Of a stretch of 64,000 nt of DNA, positions 7,661 through 16,731 are shown piece by piece. The stretch lies in contig DASZZN010000023.1 of the NCBI GenBank assembly GCA_035544955.1, forward strand, positions 1 to 64,000, written 5' to 3'. The notes under the pieces are model-generated. The model worked only from the letters and a program-made list of their open reading frames with translations, had not been told where the DNA came from and searched no databases. The stretch is from Candidatus Dormiibacterota bacterium. Its GTDB lineage: Bacteria > Chloroflexota > Dormibacteria > CF-121. Within the stretch, counting starts at the first letter, position 1, and every line of letters begins with the position of its first letter. The position numbers and the translations under genes are program-made.

Positions 7661-8560
7661 ATGGCGGTAAGCGAAAGCTGGACTAAGAAATACCTGGCAG
7701 AAGTGCTGGGAACATTCGTTCTGGTTTTCCTCGGCGACAGCTTTGTCGCCTTTGCGGTCGCGGGCGCCGGCGGGAATGGCTTCCTGGCCGGTCTGCTCGG
7801 GGCGGGATTTTTCTGGGGGTTCGCGGTCACCCTCGCGATCTACGCGTGCGGCGCAGTCTCCGGCGCGCATCTGAACCCCGCGGTCACGCTGTCCCTCGCC
7901 TGGCGCCGTGGTTTTCCATGGTCGAAGGTGCCTGGGTACATCGGATCCCAGCTCGTCGGCGCGTTCATCGCGGCGATGGGTGTCTCCTTCGTGTGGAACG
8001 GGATCATCGCCGCGTACGAAGACGCCAACAAGGTCGTGCGAGGCGACCCAAACGGGGTTACGAGCGGGTTGATCTTCTGGGCGAACTGGCCGCACCCGGG
8101 GCTTGTCGGGTGGGCGGGCCATCCGGCGCTCAAGGGCGGCCACGATTACCTGACGCAGGATCCATGGTGGCGGGGCGCCGGAACCGAGATCATCATCACC
8201 GCGATCCTGGTGATCTGCATCCTCGGGATCGTCGAGGACCGCATGCCGTCGGCGGCCAACCTGGCGCCGATCGCGATCGGCTTCGTCGTGGCCGCGCTGG
8301 TCGGCTTGTTTGCCCCGATCGAGATGGCATCCTTGAATCCGGCGCGTGATTTCGGGCCGCGGATCTGGGGGCTGTTGATCGGGTACGGCTCGAACGCGAT
8401 CCCGGGTCAGAACTTCAACTTCTTGATCACGACTGGGCTGCCGCTCATCGGCGGACCGCTCGGCGCGTGGATTTACGACTTCTTCATCCATCAGCACCTC
8501 CCGGCTCCCGTGGGTCCTGACACCGTTCCGGTCGCGGAATCGGCGCGGGCGCGGGCGTAA
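7661..8560 (+). CDS. glpF: Glycerol uptake facilitator (MIP/aquaporin family)
   Basis: A channel of the major intrinsic protein family that lets glycerol cross the cytoplasmic membrane. Both pore motifs are present: SGAHLNPAVTLSLA and the second half-helix ASLNPARDFGPR. The Asp after the second NPA-type motif is typical of glycerol-conducting members. Six hydrophobic segments flank them. At 299 residues it is slightly longer than E. coli GlpF, mostly in the loop after the third helix and at the C-terminus. AGAGGAGGAGG precedes the ATG. It heads the catabolic part of the operon, so control by the leader terminator would set uptake and metabolism together. Confidence 0.95.
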   Translation: MAVSESWTKKYLAEVLGTFVLVFLGDSFVAFAVAGAGGNGFLAGLLGAGFFWGFAVTLAIYACGAVSGAHLNPAVTLSLAWRRGFPWSKVPGYIGSQLVGAFIAAMGVSFVWNGIIAAYEDANKVVRGDPNGVTSGLIFWANWPHPGLVGWAGHPALKGGHDYLTQDPWWRGAGTEIIITAILVICILGIVEDRMPSAANLAPIAIGFVVAALVGLFAPIEMASLNPARDFGPRIWGLLIGYGSNAIPGQNFNFLITTGLPLIGGPLGAWIYDFFIHQHLPAPVGPDTVPVAESARARA

Positions 8561-8568
8561 GAGGATTC

Positions 8569-8859
8569 GTGTCTCGGCGGCTCAAGCGACAGATCGGTAA
8601 AGCCCCGGGCGGCGGGCGAGGGATCGAACCCTCGCCCCGCCCTCGGGCGGTTGCCCGTACGCCCCTCCAACGGCTGAATCGCATCCTCCTGATCGGGGGT
8701 GCCGGCCTGGCCATCGGCGCCGTGCTGCTTGCAGTGCTAACCCCGCCCTTCAAACCGGTGGCGCTCGGGATCAACCTGCTGGCCATCGGGCTGGGATTGC
8801 TGATGGGGAAAGGACTCGGACGATTCATGTTCCGACGCGTGTTGCCGGCCGGTAAGTAA
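8569..8859 (+). CDS. Small two-helix membrane protein in the glycerol operon
   Basis: 96 residues from a GTG at 8569, nine bases after glpF, with AAGAGGA upstream. The N-terminal 35 residues are basic and Pro/Arg-rich. Two hydrophobic segments follow (ILLIGGAGLAIGAVLLAVL and ALGINLLAIGLGLLMG), and the C-terminus is basic. I do not recognise a family. The position between glpF and dhaK and the tight spacing suggest it is co-expressed with glycerol uptake. Confidence 0.7.
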   Translation: MSRRLKRQIGKAPGGGRGIEPSPRPRAVARTPLQRLNRILLIGGAGLAIGAVLLAVLTPPFKPVALGINLLAIGLGLLMGKGLGRFMFRRVLPAGK

Positions 8860-8871
8860 GAGGAGGAAACG

Positions 8872-9900
8872 ATGGCACAAACGCAAGTAACGACCAGGCT
8901 CAAGAAGTTGATCAACACGCCGGAGACGGAGGTCAAAGACGCCATGGCCGGGATGGCTGCGGCGCACGCCGACCTGATCCGGGTGGAATACGACCCGAAC
9001 GTGATCATCCGCAAGGATGCACCGCGCAAAGGCAAGGTGGGCCTGGTGTCGGGGGGTGGCAGCGGTCACGAGCCGATGCACGGCGGCTACGTCGGGCTCG
9101 GGATGCTCGATGCGGCGTGTCCCGGCGCAGTGTTCACCTCGCCGACGCCTGACCAGATGGCGCGCGCGACGGCGGCGGTCGATGGCGGGGCCGGCGTCCT
9201 GCACGTCGTCAAGAACTACACGGGCGACATCATGAACTTCGAGATGGCGGCGGAGTTGGCGCGTGGAGAGGGCGCCAAAGTGAACGCGGTCATCACGAAC
9301 GACGACGTCGCGGTCCAGGACAGCCTCTACACGGCCGGGCGTCGTGGCGTGGGTGTCACCGTCCTGCTCGAAAAGATCGTCGGCGCCTCCGCCGAGGCCG
9401 GTGCGGACCTCGAGTCAGTGACGGCGCTGGCGAAGAAAGTGAACGCGAACGGCCGCAGCATGGGGATGGCGCTCACCTCCTGCATCGTGCCGGCGGCGGG
9501 CAAGGTAACGTTCGAAATCGCCGACGATGAGATGGAACTGGGCATCGGCATCCATGGCGAGCCCGGAAGGGAACGGACCAAGCTCAAGTCAGCCGACGAG
9601 ATTGCCGAGATCCTGACCAGCACCATCGTCAAGGACCTGCCCTACAAGCGCGGCGATGAGGTCCTCGCGTTCGTCAACGGCATGGGCGGGACGCCCCTGA
9701 TCGAGCTCTACGTGATCTTCAACGCGGTCCACCGCTACTTGACCGGCGAGGGGATCAAGGTGACCCGCTCACTGGTCGGTAACTACATCACCTCGCTGGA
9801 GATGGCGGGATGCTCGGTGACGCTGCTCAAGCTCGACGCTGAGACGACGAAGTTATGGGATGCGCCGGTGCACACCCCGGCCCTTCACTGGAAGGTCTAA
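8872..9900 (+). CDS. dhaK: PTS-dependent dihydroxyacetone kinase, DhaK subunit
   Basis: DhaK binds dihydroxyacetone covalently on a His and presents it to DhaL-ADP for phosphorylation. Signatures: [23 protein letters not shown] near the N-terminus, [12 protein letters not shown] with the catalytic Asp, and the substrate-binding His in GIGIHGEPG (about residue 228). The length (342) fits the two-subunit PTS type rather than the fused ATP-dependent kinase. GAGGAGGAAACG precedes the ATG. dhaL follows after five bases, and the third subunit, dhaM, is 6.4 kb downstream at the end of the gene run. Confidence 0.95.
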   Translation: MAQTQVTTRLKKLINTPETEVKDAMAGMAAAHADLIRVEYDPNVIIRKDAPRKGKVGLVSGGGSGHEPMHGGYVGLGMLDAACPGAVFTSPTPDQMARATAAVDGGAGVLHVVKNYTGDIMNFEMAAELARGEGAKVNAVITNDDVAVQDSLYTAGRRGVGVTVLLEKIVGASAEAGADLESVTALAKKVNANGRSMGMALTSCIVPAAGKVTFEIADDEMELGIGIHGEPGRERTKLKSADEIAEILTSTIVKDLPYKRGDEVLAFVNGMGGTPLIELYVIFNAVHRYLTGEGIKVTRSLVGNYITSLEMAGCSVTLLKLDAETTKLWDAPVHTPALHWKV

Positions 9901-9905
9901 CACGA

Positions 9906-10568
9906 GTGGCGGTGACCAACGCGCAGATCTACGCCTGGCTGGAGCGCTATGCCGGCATCGTCGCCGAGCAGAAGCAGTACCTGACCGGGCTGGACGCCGC
10001 TATCGGCGACGGTGATCACGGCATCAACATGGACCGGGGCTTCCAGACCATGCTGGTCAAACTGGCCCCGGTTCGCGACAAGGACGTCGGCACCCTCCTC
10101 AAGACCACCGGCATGGCGCTCGTCGGTTCGGTGGGGGGTGCCGGTGGACCCCTGTACGGCACTTTTTTTCTGCGAGCCGGCGCCGCGCTGGATGGGAAGT
10201 CGGAGGTCTCGGACCGGGATCTCGTGGGTGCGCTCGAGGCGGGCCTGAAGGGTGTGGTGGAGCGAGGCAAGGCGAACCCCAACGACAAGACGATGGTCGA
10301 CGCGCTCACTCCCGCGATCGAGCAGGCCCGGCAATCGCTCGACAACGGAGCGCCATTGGAAACGGCGCTGGCCGCGGCGGCAGACGCGGCCGAGAAAGGG
10401 ATGAAGGCGACGATTCCGCTCAAAGCGCTGAAGGGACGCGCCAGCTACCTCGGCGATCGCAGCATTGGCCATCAGGACCCGGGCGCGACCTCGTCCTACC
10501 TGATGCTTCGGGCGCTGAGCGACAGCCTGGCGGCGGTACCCCAGCGAGCAAAAACGACGACGACGTAA
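9906..10568 (+). CDS. dhaL: Dihydroxyacetone kinase, ADP-binding DhaL subunit
   Basis: DhaL carries a tightly bound ADP that DhaM rephosphorylates; it then phosphorylates DHA held by DhaK. The Mg-ADP site [14 protein letters not shown] (about residues 34-47) with its three Asp/His ligands is intact, as are [15 protein letters not shown] and the C-terminal [16 protein letters not shown]. The start is GTG 9906, five bases after the dhaK stop; a GTG at 9912 is possible. Upstream in-frame starts lie within dhaK. About 220 residues, normal for the family. Confidence 0.94.
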   Translation: MAVTNAQIYAWLERYAGIVAEQKQYLTGLDAAIGDGDHGINMDRGFQTMLVKLAPVRDKDVGTLLKTTGMALVGSVGGAGGPLYGTFFLRAGAALDGKSEVSDRDLVGALEAGLKGVVERGKANPNDKTMVDALTPAIEQARQSLDNGAPLETALAAAADAAEKGMKATIPLKALKGRASYLGDRSIGHQDPGATSSYLMLRALSDSLAAVPQRAKTTTT

Positions 10569-10578
10569 GGAGGATGGA

Positions 10579-12138
10579 ATGGCGGAAAAGAAGTACGCGG
10601 CAGCCGTCGACCAGGGCACTACGGGGACGCGCTTCATGGTGTTCAGCCACGATGGCAAGGTCGTGTCCACCGATTACCTGGAGCACGAGCAGATCTATCC
10701 CAAGCCCGGATGGGTCGAGCACAACCCGACGGAGATCTGGGAGAAGACCCAGCGCGTGATCAGGGGCTCGATGCAGAAGGGCGGGATCAAGGCCGACGAG
10801 ATCTCGGGCATCGGCGTGACCAACCAGCGCGAGACCACGGTGGTCTGGGAGAAGAAGACCGGCAAGCCGGTCTACAACGCCATTGTGTGGCAGGATACCC
10901 GCACGATCGACATCTGTCAGAAGTTGATCAACGACGGTGTCGAGCCACTGGTCAAGAGTAAGACCGGTCTCGTCGTAGCCACCTATTTCTCGGGGCCGAA
11001 AATCCAGTGGATCCTCGACAACGTTTCGGGCGCGCGCGCCGCGGGCGAGCGCGGGGACCTGCTGTTCGGCAACATCGATACCTGGGTCATCTGGTGGCTG
11101 ACGGGTGGGCCCGAGGGTGGGGCGCACGTCACCGACTACAGCAACGCATCGCGCACGATGTTGATGGACCTCAAGACGCTCGACTGGGATGCGGAGCTGC
11201 TGAGCAAGATCAAGGTCCCGAAGGCCATGTTGCCCCAGATCCGGCCGTCGAGCGATAAGAAAGTCTACGGGCAGACGAAGGCGAACGGCGCCGTGGGCGG
11301 CGTTGTACCGGTGTGCGCGGACCTCGGCGACCAGCAGGCAGCCCTTTTCGGGCAGACCTGCTACTCACCGGGCGAAGCCAAGAACACCTACGGCACCGGC
11401 AACTTCATGCTGCTCAACACCGGGACCTCGCCCGTCCCCTCGAAGAGCGGTCTTTTGACCACGGCTGCCTACGGCCTGGAGCAGGGCAAGTCGGTGTACG
11501 CGTTGGAAGGCTCGATCGCCATCACCGGCGCGGCCATCCAGTGGCTCCGCGACAACCTCGGGCTGATCAAGGATGCCTCGGAGACCGAGGCCATCGCCAA
11601 GTCGGTCGAGGACGCCGGCGGCATCTACTTTGTCCCGGCGTTCTCCGGGCTGTTCGCACCGCACTGGGACATGTACGCCCGTGGCGCGATCGTCGGGCTG
11701 ACCCGCTACGTCACCAAGGCCCACATTGTGCGAGCCACGCTTGAGGCGATCTGCTACCAGACCAAGGAAGTCGCGGATGCGATGGAGGCGGACTCGGGCG
11801 TCAAGCTGACCACCCTCAAGGTGGACGGCGGGGCGGTCAAGAACGATTTCCTGATGCAGCTGCAGGCGGACATCCTGGGCGTCAAGGTCATTCGTCCCAA
11901 GGTGCAGGAGACGACGTCACTGGGCGCCGCCTACGGGGCCGGGCTGGCGACCGGCTTCTGGAGCACGCTGGACGAGCTGCGCAAGAACTGGCAGGTCGAC
12001 AAGGTGTTCGAGCCGAAGTCGACCGAAGAGCAACGCGCCGCAGGGCTCGCCGGTTGGAAGAAAGCCGTGCAGCGGACGCTCGGCTGGGTCGAGAAGGAAC
12101 CCGCAAAAGAGGCGGTCGGCGCGGGCGCAAAGTCGTAG
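10579..12138 (+). CDS. glpK: Glycerol kinase
   Basis: An FGGY-family kinase that makes sn-glycerol-3-phosphate, which is also the expected ligand of GlpP. Seen: the phosphate-binding loop [39 protein letters not shown], the domain-II signature [14 protein letters not shown], and the C-terminal [21 protein letters not shown]. 519 residues, slightly above the usual 500, with a Lys/Ala-rich tail. A GGAGG lies just before the ATG. The stop codon is followed by a terminator at 12156. Confidence 0.96.
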   Translation: MAEKKYAAAVDQGTTGTRFMVFSHDGKVVSTDYLEHEQIYPKPGWVEHNPTEIWEKTQRVIRGSMQKGGIKADEISGIGVTNQRETTVVWEKKTGKPVYNAIVWQDTRTIDICQKLINDGVEPLVKSKTGLVVATYFSGPKIQWILDNVSGARAAGERGDLLFGNIDTWVIWWLTGGPEGGAHVTDYSNASRTMLMDLKTLDWDAELLSKIKVPKAMLPQIRPSSDKKVYGQTKANGAVGGVVPVCADLGDQQAALFGQTCYSPGEAKNTYGTGNFMLLNTGTSPVPSKSGLLTTAAYGLEQGKSVYALEGSIAITGAAIQWLRDNLGLIKDASETEAIAKSVEDAGGIYFVPAFSGLFAPHWDMYARGAIVGLTRYVTKAHIVRATLEAICYQTKEVADAMEADSGVKLTTLKVDGGAVKNDFLMQLQADILGVKVIRPKVQETTSLGAAYGAGLATGFWSTLDELRKNWQVDKVFEPKSTEEQRAAGLAGWKKAVQRTLGWVEKEPAKEAVGAGAKS

Positions 12139-12155
12139 AAGGCCCGCTAGGATGA

Positions 12156-12191
12156 GAGGGAAGGGCCGGCGCGGTCCTTTCCTCTTCTTTT
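12156..12191 (+). terminator. Terminator/attenuator between glpK and glpA
   Basis: Arms 12156-12167 and 12173-12184 make a 12-bp stem with two G-U pairs and a GGCGC loop, followed by TTCTTTT. The T-tract ends three bases before the glpA ATG, and the only purine-rich ribosome-site-like sequence (GAGAGGGAAGGG) is inside the left arm. The hairpin could both end glpFK transcripts and hide the glpA ribosome site. Confidence 0.7.
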
Positions 12192-12193
12192 GA

Positions 12194-13855
12194 ATGCCTG
12201 ACACCAGCACGGGCGTTGTCGTCATCGGGGGTGGGTCGACGGGGGCCGGGGTGCTCCGCGATCTGGCCTTGCGCGGCATCGATGCCATCCTGGTCGAGAA
12301 GGGCGACCTGGCTTCGGGAACGACTGGCCGGTCGCATGGGCTCCTCCACTCGGGGGGACGGTACTGCGTCAACGATGAACAGGCCGCCATCGAGTGCGTG
12401 GAAGAAGGCCGGATCTTGCGCCGTATCGCCCGGAGCACCGTCGAGGATACCGGCGGATACTTCGTCTCAGTCACCGAAGAAGACCAGGCGTGGGAACCGA
12501 GGTTCGCCGAGGGCTGCCGCCGCACCGGCATCACCTGCGAACGGATTTCGGTCGATGAGGCGCGCCGGCGCGAACCGGCACTTTCCAAGCATGTCCGCAC
12601 CGTCTTCTGGGTTCCCGAGGACGGCCACCTCGACCCCTTCTACCTGGTCGTCGGCAACGTCGAATCGGCACGACGCCGGGGTGCCCGGGTGATGACCCAT
12701 ACCGAGGTCAGCGGCTTTCTTCGCGAGGGGGATCGCCTGACCGGCGTGCGCATCCGCGACTCGAAGACCCGCGAGGAAGGAACGATCGCGTGCCAGTCGG
12801 TGATCAACGCCACCGGCGCCTGGGCCGGACTGGTCGCCCGCCTGTTCGGCGTGGAGGTCAAGGTCGTTCCCGTCAAGGGAACCATGGTCGTCCTGTCCCG
12901 GCGGCTGGCGCACGCGGCGATCAATCGCTGCCACAAGCCGGGCGACGGCGACATCGTCGTTCCGGGACTGAGCGTGTCGATCCTCGGGACCACCTCGGCG
13001 AAGGTGCCGCACCCCGAAACCCTGCCCATCGAGTGGGACGAGGTGCGCCGCATGATCGAGGAGGGCGCCATGATGCTCGATGGCGTCACCACCGCCCGCG
13101 CGATGCGCGCCTACGCCGGGGTCCGGCCCCTCTACGACCTCGGAGCGGAAGCCGAGGGCCGTGAGATGAGTCGCAACTTCGCGGTGATCGACCACCAGGA
13201 GCGCGACGGCATTAAGGGGTTCACGTCAATCGTTGGCGGCAAAGTGACGACCTTTCGCCTGATGGCGGAGCGAGTCGTCGACGTGGCCGCTCGATACCTC
13301 GGCGTCAGCACGCCGTGCACCACGGCAGAGGTGCCGCTGAACGATCGAGACGAACCCCTCGACCAGTTGCGCCACCGCCCATCGGTGCTCGGCGTCCCCA
13401 AGCCGCATGATGAGGAACCACCCCTACAGCCCTTGCTGTGCGAGTGCGAGCTGGTGCGCCCGCAGGACGTCGCCCCCTGGTTCAAGGACCCGGCTGTGCA
13501 TGACCTGGAGGACGTCCGCCGCCGAACGCGCTCCGGAATGGGACCCTGTCAGGCCGCCATCTGCTCCTACCGGCTCGCGGCCCGGCTGGTCACCGACCGC
13601 GGCGTCGATGGTCCGACCGCGACCCGGGCAATGGCGGACTTTCTCGAGACACGCTGGCGTGGCGTGCGCCACGTCTTCTGGGGTAGCCAGCTGCGCAACA
13701 TGCAGGTCACGACCGGGCTTCACATGGAGCTTTACAACGTCGACCGGCAGCTCATGCTGGACCCCGTCGCCGGAACCTCCCCTCCCCCGCTCGCGGGGGA
13801 GGGGAGGGGTGGGGGTCTCGCCCAAGAACCGGCAGAAGTTGCGGCGCAGCGATGA
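12194..13855 (+). CDS. glpA: Anaerobic glycerol-3-phosphate dehydrogenase, catalytic subunit A
   Basis: A flavoprotein that oxidises glycerol-3-phosphate to DHAP and passes electrons through GlpB/GlpC to quinone. The FAD-binding VVVIGGGSTGAGV is at residues 8-20. The DAO fold continues with HGLLHSGGRYCVND and GAWAGLVARLFG. A BFD-like Cys-containing domain is at the C-terminus (LLCECELV near residue 414, GMGPCQAAIC near 452). The last 25 residues (SPPPLAGEGRGGG) are not part of the family; they are encoded by a GC-rich palindromic repeat inserted before the stop. No ribosome site precedes the ATG except one buried in the hairpin. glpB overlaps by four bases. Confidence 0.93.
   Translation: MPDTSTGVVVIGGGSTGAGVLRDLALRGIDAILVEKGDLASGTTGRSHGLLHSGGRYCVNDEQAAIECVEEGRILRRIARSTVEDTGGYFVSVTEEDQAWEPRFAEGCRRTGITCERISVDEARRREPALSKHVRTVFWVPEDGHLDPFYLVVGNVESARRRGARVMTHTEVSGFLREGDRLTGVRIRDSKTREEGTIACQSVINATGAWAGLVARLFGVEVKVVPVKGTMVVLSRRLAHAAINRCHKPGDGDIVVPGLSVSILGTTSAKVPHPETLPIEWDEVRRMIEEGAMMLDGVTTARAMRAYAGVRPLYDLGAEAEGREMSRNFAVIDHQERDGIKGFTSIVGGKVTTFRLMAERVVDVAARYLGVSTPCTTAEVPLNDRDEPLDQLRHRPSVLGVPKPHDEEPPLQPLLCECELVRPQDVAPWFKDPAVHDLEDVRRRTRSGMGPCQAAICSYRLAARLVTDRGVDGPTATRAMADFLETRWRGVRHVFWGSQLRNMQVTTGLHMELYNVDRQLMLDPVAGTSPPPLAGEGRGGGLAQEPAEVAAQR
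13776..13820 (+). repeat. GC-rich palindromic repeat inside the glpA 3' end
   Basis: A perfect 15-bp inverted repeat (13776-13790 and 13793-13807) is followed by GGTGGGGGTCTC. It matches the elements at 48966-48990 (minus strand) and 59370-59400 in layout: C-rich arm, G-rich arm, then a (TA)GGGGTGGGG tail. Here it is translated as the tail of GlpA. Confidence 0.7.
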
Positions 13856-15114
13856 AGACCGACGTCGCGGTGATCGGAACCGGCCTTGCGGCATTAGCGG
13901 CCGCACGCACCGTGCAGCAATCGGGACGCCAGGTGGTCCTCGTGTGGCCAGGCCTCTCTTCCCTCTACTTTCTATATGCGACCGTCGACGTCATGGGCTA
14001 CCCGACGGCGACCGCTGCCGAGGCGATCGCCGATCCGGCCGATGCCGTGGCGCGGCTGATCGCCCAGGAACCAAGCCATCCTTATGCGCGCGCCGGGATG
14101 AAGGCTGTCGAGGCGAGCATCGCGTTGATGCTCGAGTGGTTCAAGGAGGCGGGCCTCGCCTGGGAGGGAGCCCTCGACCGCAACTTCCTGCTGCCCACGG
14201 CGACCGGCACGCCCAAGCCATGCTGCCTGGCTCCCGCCAGCATGACCGCGGGCGACCTGGGCCGTCCAGAACCGATCGTCCTTTGCGGCTTTACTGGCTA
14301 CCAGGATTTCGCGCCCGAGTTCGCCGCCGCCAACCTGGCCCGACAGTGGCGCACGGCCGACGTGTCCGCGGTCCGCATCACCGCACCGGGGTATGGCCCC
14401 GACCGCCTCTTCACCTCGATCGACCTGGCGCGCAGTTTCGAAGACGCCGGCTTCAGGGATGCGGTGGCCGCCCAGTTGCGGGAACGCCTCACGAGTGAGG
14501 GCGTACGCGTCGGGGTCCCCGGCGTGCTGGGGCTCACCAACCCCAAGGAGATCTTCGCGGCGTTTCAGCGGGCCATCGGTCATCCGGTTTTCGAAATTCC
14601 GACCGTCCCACCGTCGGTCATCGCGCTCCGGCTCTTCGACCGGCTTCGCAAGCACCTGCAGGAGGCCGGCATCGAGATCATCTGGGCGGCACCGGCGCAC
14701 GCGGCCGATGTCACGGATGGGCACTGCCGGAACATCCTGCTCAAGGCGGCCGGCCACGAGCTTCCGGTCGAGGCCGCCTCCTACGTGGTGGCCCTGGAGG
14801 ATTGGGTGGATGGGGCGCTCCGCGCCGGCGTCCACACCGTGCGCGATCCCTTCTTCCACGAGCCCATCGCCTGGAGCAAAGTGCCGACCGATCGCACGGC
14901 CGAGTCGCTGTTTGCCACGCAGCCGTTCGAACAGGTCGGCTACGCGCTCACGGAGCGGCTCCAGCCCGCGGATGAGAATGGCAAGCCGCTGGCGCGGAAT
15001 GTCTTTTGCGCCGGAGGCGCGATGGCGGGATACGACCCATCGGGGACCAAGTCACGCGGCGGGTTGGCGATCGCCACCGGCTATCGCGCCGCCCAGGAGG
15101 CGCTCGCCGCATGA
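13852..15114 (+). CDS. glpB: Anaerobic glycerol-3-phosphate dehydrogenase subunit B
   Basis: The FMN/FAD-binding partner of GlpA that shuttles electrons to the membrane-associated GlpC. An N-terminal dinucleotide-binding motif (VAVIGTGLAALAAA) and a C-terminal FAD-contact segment (NVFCAGGAMAGYDPSGTKSRGG) are present. 420 residues, as usual for GlpB. The start codon overlaps the glpA stop and the stop overlaps the glpC start (ATGA at both ends), so the three subunits are translationally coupled. Confidence 0.9.
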   Translation: MKTDVAVIGTGLAALAAARTVQQSGRQVVLVWPGLSSLYFLYATVDVMGYPTATAAEAIADPADAVARLIAQEPSHPYARAGMKAVEASIALMLEWFKEAGLAWEGALDRNFLLPTATGTPKPCCLAPASMTAGDLGRPEPIVLCGFTGYQDFAPEFAAANLARQWRTADVSAVRITAPGYGPDRLFTSIDLARSFEDAGFRDAVAAQLRERLTSEGVRVGVPGVLGLTNPKEIFAAFQRAIGHPVFEIPTVPPSVIALRLFDRLRKHLQEAGIEIIWAAPAHAADVTDGHCRNILLKAAGHELPVEAASYVVALEDWVDGALRAGVHTVRDPFFHEPIAWSKVPTDRTAESLFATQPFEQVGYALTERLQPADENGKPLARNVFCAGGAMAGYDPSGTKSRGGLAIATGYRAAQEALAA

Positions 15115-16343
15115 TCACCGAAGAGTTCGAGCCCACGACGGACACGGTCGAGGAGGAAGCCTCCGTCGAGGCCTGCACCAAGTGCACCGCTTGCAACACG
15201 GTCTGTCCGGTCGCCCGCTCGACCGACATCTTCCGTGGTCCCAAGGCGCTCGGCCCCGACATGGAGCGCTTTCGTTCGCCGCAGGAGGCCGCGGTCACGC
15301 CGGGGCTCGACCTCTGCTCCGGGTGCAAGCTCTGCGAGGTCACCTGTCCGTCGCAGGTCAGCATTCAGGAATACATCCGGCGCGCGCAAAACCAGGGCGC
15401 CCGCGAAAAAGGGCGCAGCCTTCGGGACTGGGTGCTGGGGCGGACGAGGCTGCTCGGAAAGCTGGGCAGCATGACGGCCCCGCTCGCCAACTTCGGGAAT
15501 AGCAACCCGCTGTTCCGCGTGCTGATGGAGCGATTCGTCGGCATCCACCGGCGGCGGCCGCTGCCAAAGTATCAGTGGCTCACCTTCGAGCGATGGTTCA
15601 GGCGCCACCCCCGACCCGTCAAACCTCGCCGAAAGGTGGCGTACTTCTACGGCTGCTGGGTCAACTACAACGACCGGCGGCTCGGTGAGCGGGCGGTTGC
15701 CGTTCTCGAGCGCAATGGCATCGAGGTCGTCGTCCCGCGCCAGCAGTGCTGCGGGATCCCCGCGGTGGTCAACTCGAACATGGATCTCGCCCGCCGGTAT
15801 GGCCAGGAGAATGTCAGGCATCTGACCCCGATCGTCGAGGAGATGGACATCGTCGCCAGCTCCACCTCCTGCGGGCTGATGTTGAAGCACGACTACGGCC
15901 ACCTGCTCGAAATCCCCGGCTCCGAGCGCCTCGGCGCGAAAACCTACGACATCATGGAGTACCTGTGGATGTTGCACGAGGCCGGCGAGCTGGACCTCAA
16001 CTTCGAGACTGTGCCAATGCGTCTGCTGTATCACGCGCCCTGCCATCTGAAGTCCCACGGGATCGGCTACCCAGCGATGCGCCTGCTGAAGTTGATTCCC
16101 GGCGTCAAGCTCGAAGAAGTCGACGAGGGGTGCTGTGGCATCTCCGGCACCTTTGGTGTCAAGGTCGAGAAGTACGACCTCTCGATGAAGATCGGCAGCC
16201 GTCTCTTCGCAGCCGTCAAGGCCGCAGGTAGTGACCAGGTGCTTGCCGACTGCGAGACCTGCCGGATGCAAGTCGAGCACGGGACCGGCGCGACATCGGC
16301 CCACCCGCTCGAGATCCTGGCGAGGGCGTATGGGCACGGTTAG
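15111..16343 (+). CDS. glpC: Anaerobic glycerol-3-phosphate dehydrogenase, iron-sulfur subunit C
   Basis: Links the dehydrogenase to the quinone pool at the inner face of the membrane. Two 4Fe-4S motifs are visible (CTKCTACNTVCP near residue 22 and CSGCKLCEVTCP near residue 68). Two CCG domains follow, with CCGIPAV near residue 213 and GCCGISGTFG near residue 340. The ATG at 15111 gives 410 residues, close to the family norm; an in-frame upstream ATG at 15006 lies inside glpB. dhaM starts within its last 14 bases. Confidence 0.93.
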   Translation: MITEEFEPTTDTVEEEASVEACTKCTACNTVCPVARSTDIFRGPKALGPDMERFRSPQEAAVTPGLDLCSGCKLCEVTCPSQVSIQEYIRRAQNQGAREKGRSLRDWVLGRTRLLGKLGSMTAPLANFGNSNPLFRVLMERFVGIHRRRPLPKYQWLTFERWFRRHPRPVKPRRKVAYFYGCWVNYNDRRLGERAVAVLERNGIEVVVPRQQCCGIPAVVNSNMDLARRYGQENVRHLTPIVEEMDIVASSTSCGLMLKHDYGHLLEIPGSERLGAKTYDIMEYLWMLHEAGELDLNFETVPMRLLYHAPCHLKSHGIGYPAMRLLKLIPGVKLEEVDEGCCGISGTFGVKVEKYDLSMKIGSRLFAAVKAAGSDQVLADCETCRMQVEHGTGATSAHPLEILARAYGHG

Positions 16344-16731
16344 CATGGTGCTCGTCTCGCACAGCCGCCAGCTGGCAGAAGGGGTGCGCGAGCTCGCGGC
16401 GCAGATGACGCAGGGTAAGGTGAAGATCGCGGTCGCCGGCGGCACCGCCGACGGCCGGCTGGGGACCGATGCCACCGCGATTCTGGGCGCGATCGAAGAG
16501 GTCCGCGGGCCGGAAGGCGTGCTCATCCTCGTCGACCTCGGTAGCGCCGTGCTCAGTACGCAGATGGCAATGGAGCAGCTCTCGGACGGGAAGGGCCGCG
16601 TGCTGCTCAGCAACGCACCCTTCGTCGAAGGGGCGGTGATCGCCGCCGTCGAGGCGTCGATCGACAGTGACCTCGAGGCCGTCGCAGCGGCGGCGCTGGG
16701 GGCGCGCGAGATGGAAAAGGTGTCGCCCTAG
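16330..16731 (+). CDS. dhaM: Single-domain DhaM, PTS phosphotransfer subunit for dihydroxyacetone kinase
   Basis: An EIIA-mannose-type domain of about 133 residues. The phosphorylated His is in MVLVSHSRQLAEG (residue 11), and family motifs GTADGRLGTDA and VLILVDLGSAVLS follow. It takes phosphate from HPr and rephosphorylates DhaL-ADP. E. coli DhaM is fused to HPr-like and EI-like domains; those are absent here, and free HPr and EI are encoded at 4144-6097. The start is ATG 16330 (14-base overlap with glpC) or ATG 16345. Confidence 0.92.
   Translation: MGTVSMVLVSHSRQLAEGVRELAAQMTQGKVKIAVAGGTADGRLGTDATAILGAIEEVRGPEGVLILVDLGSAVLSTQMAMEQLSDGKGRVLLSNAPFVEGAVIAAVEASIDSDLEAVAAAALGAREMEKVSP

Noticed and set aside
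15081-16613. A 510-codon minus-strand frame opposite glpC/dhaM
   Set aside because: Both plus-strand genes have intact Fe-S and His motifs; the antisense frame shows only GC-codon shadow composition.
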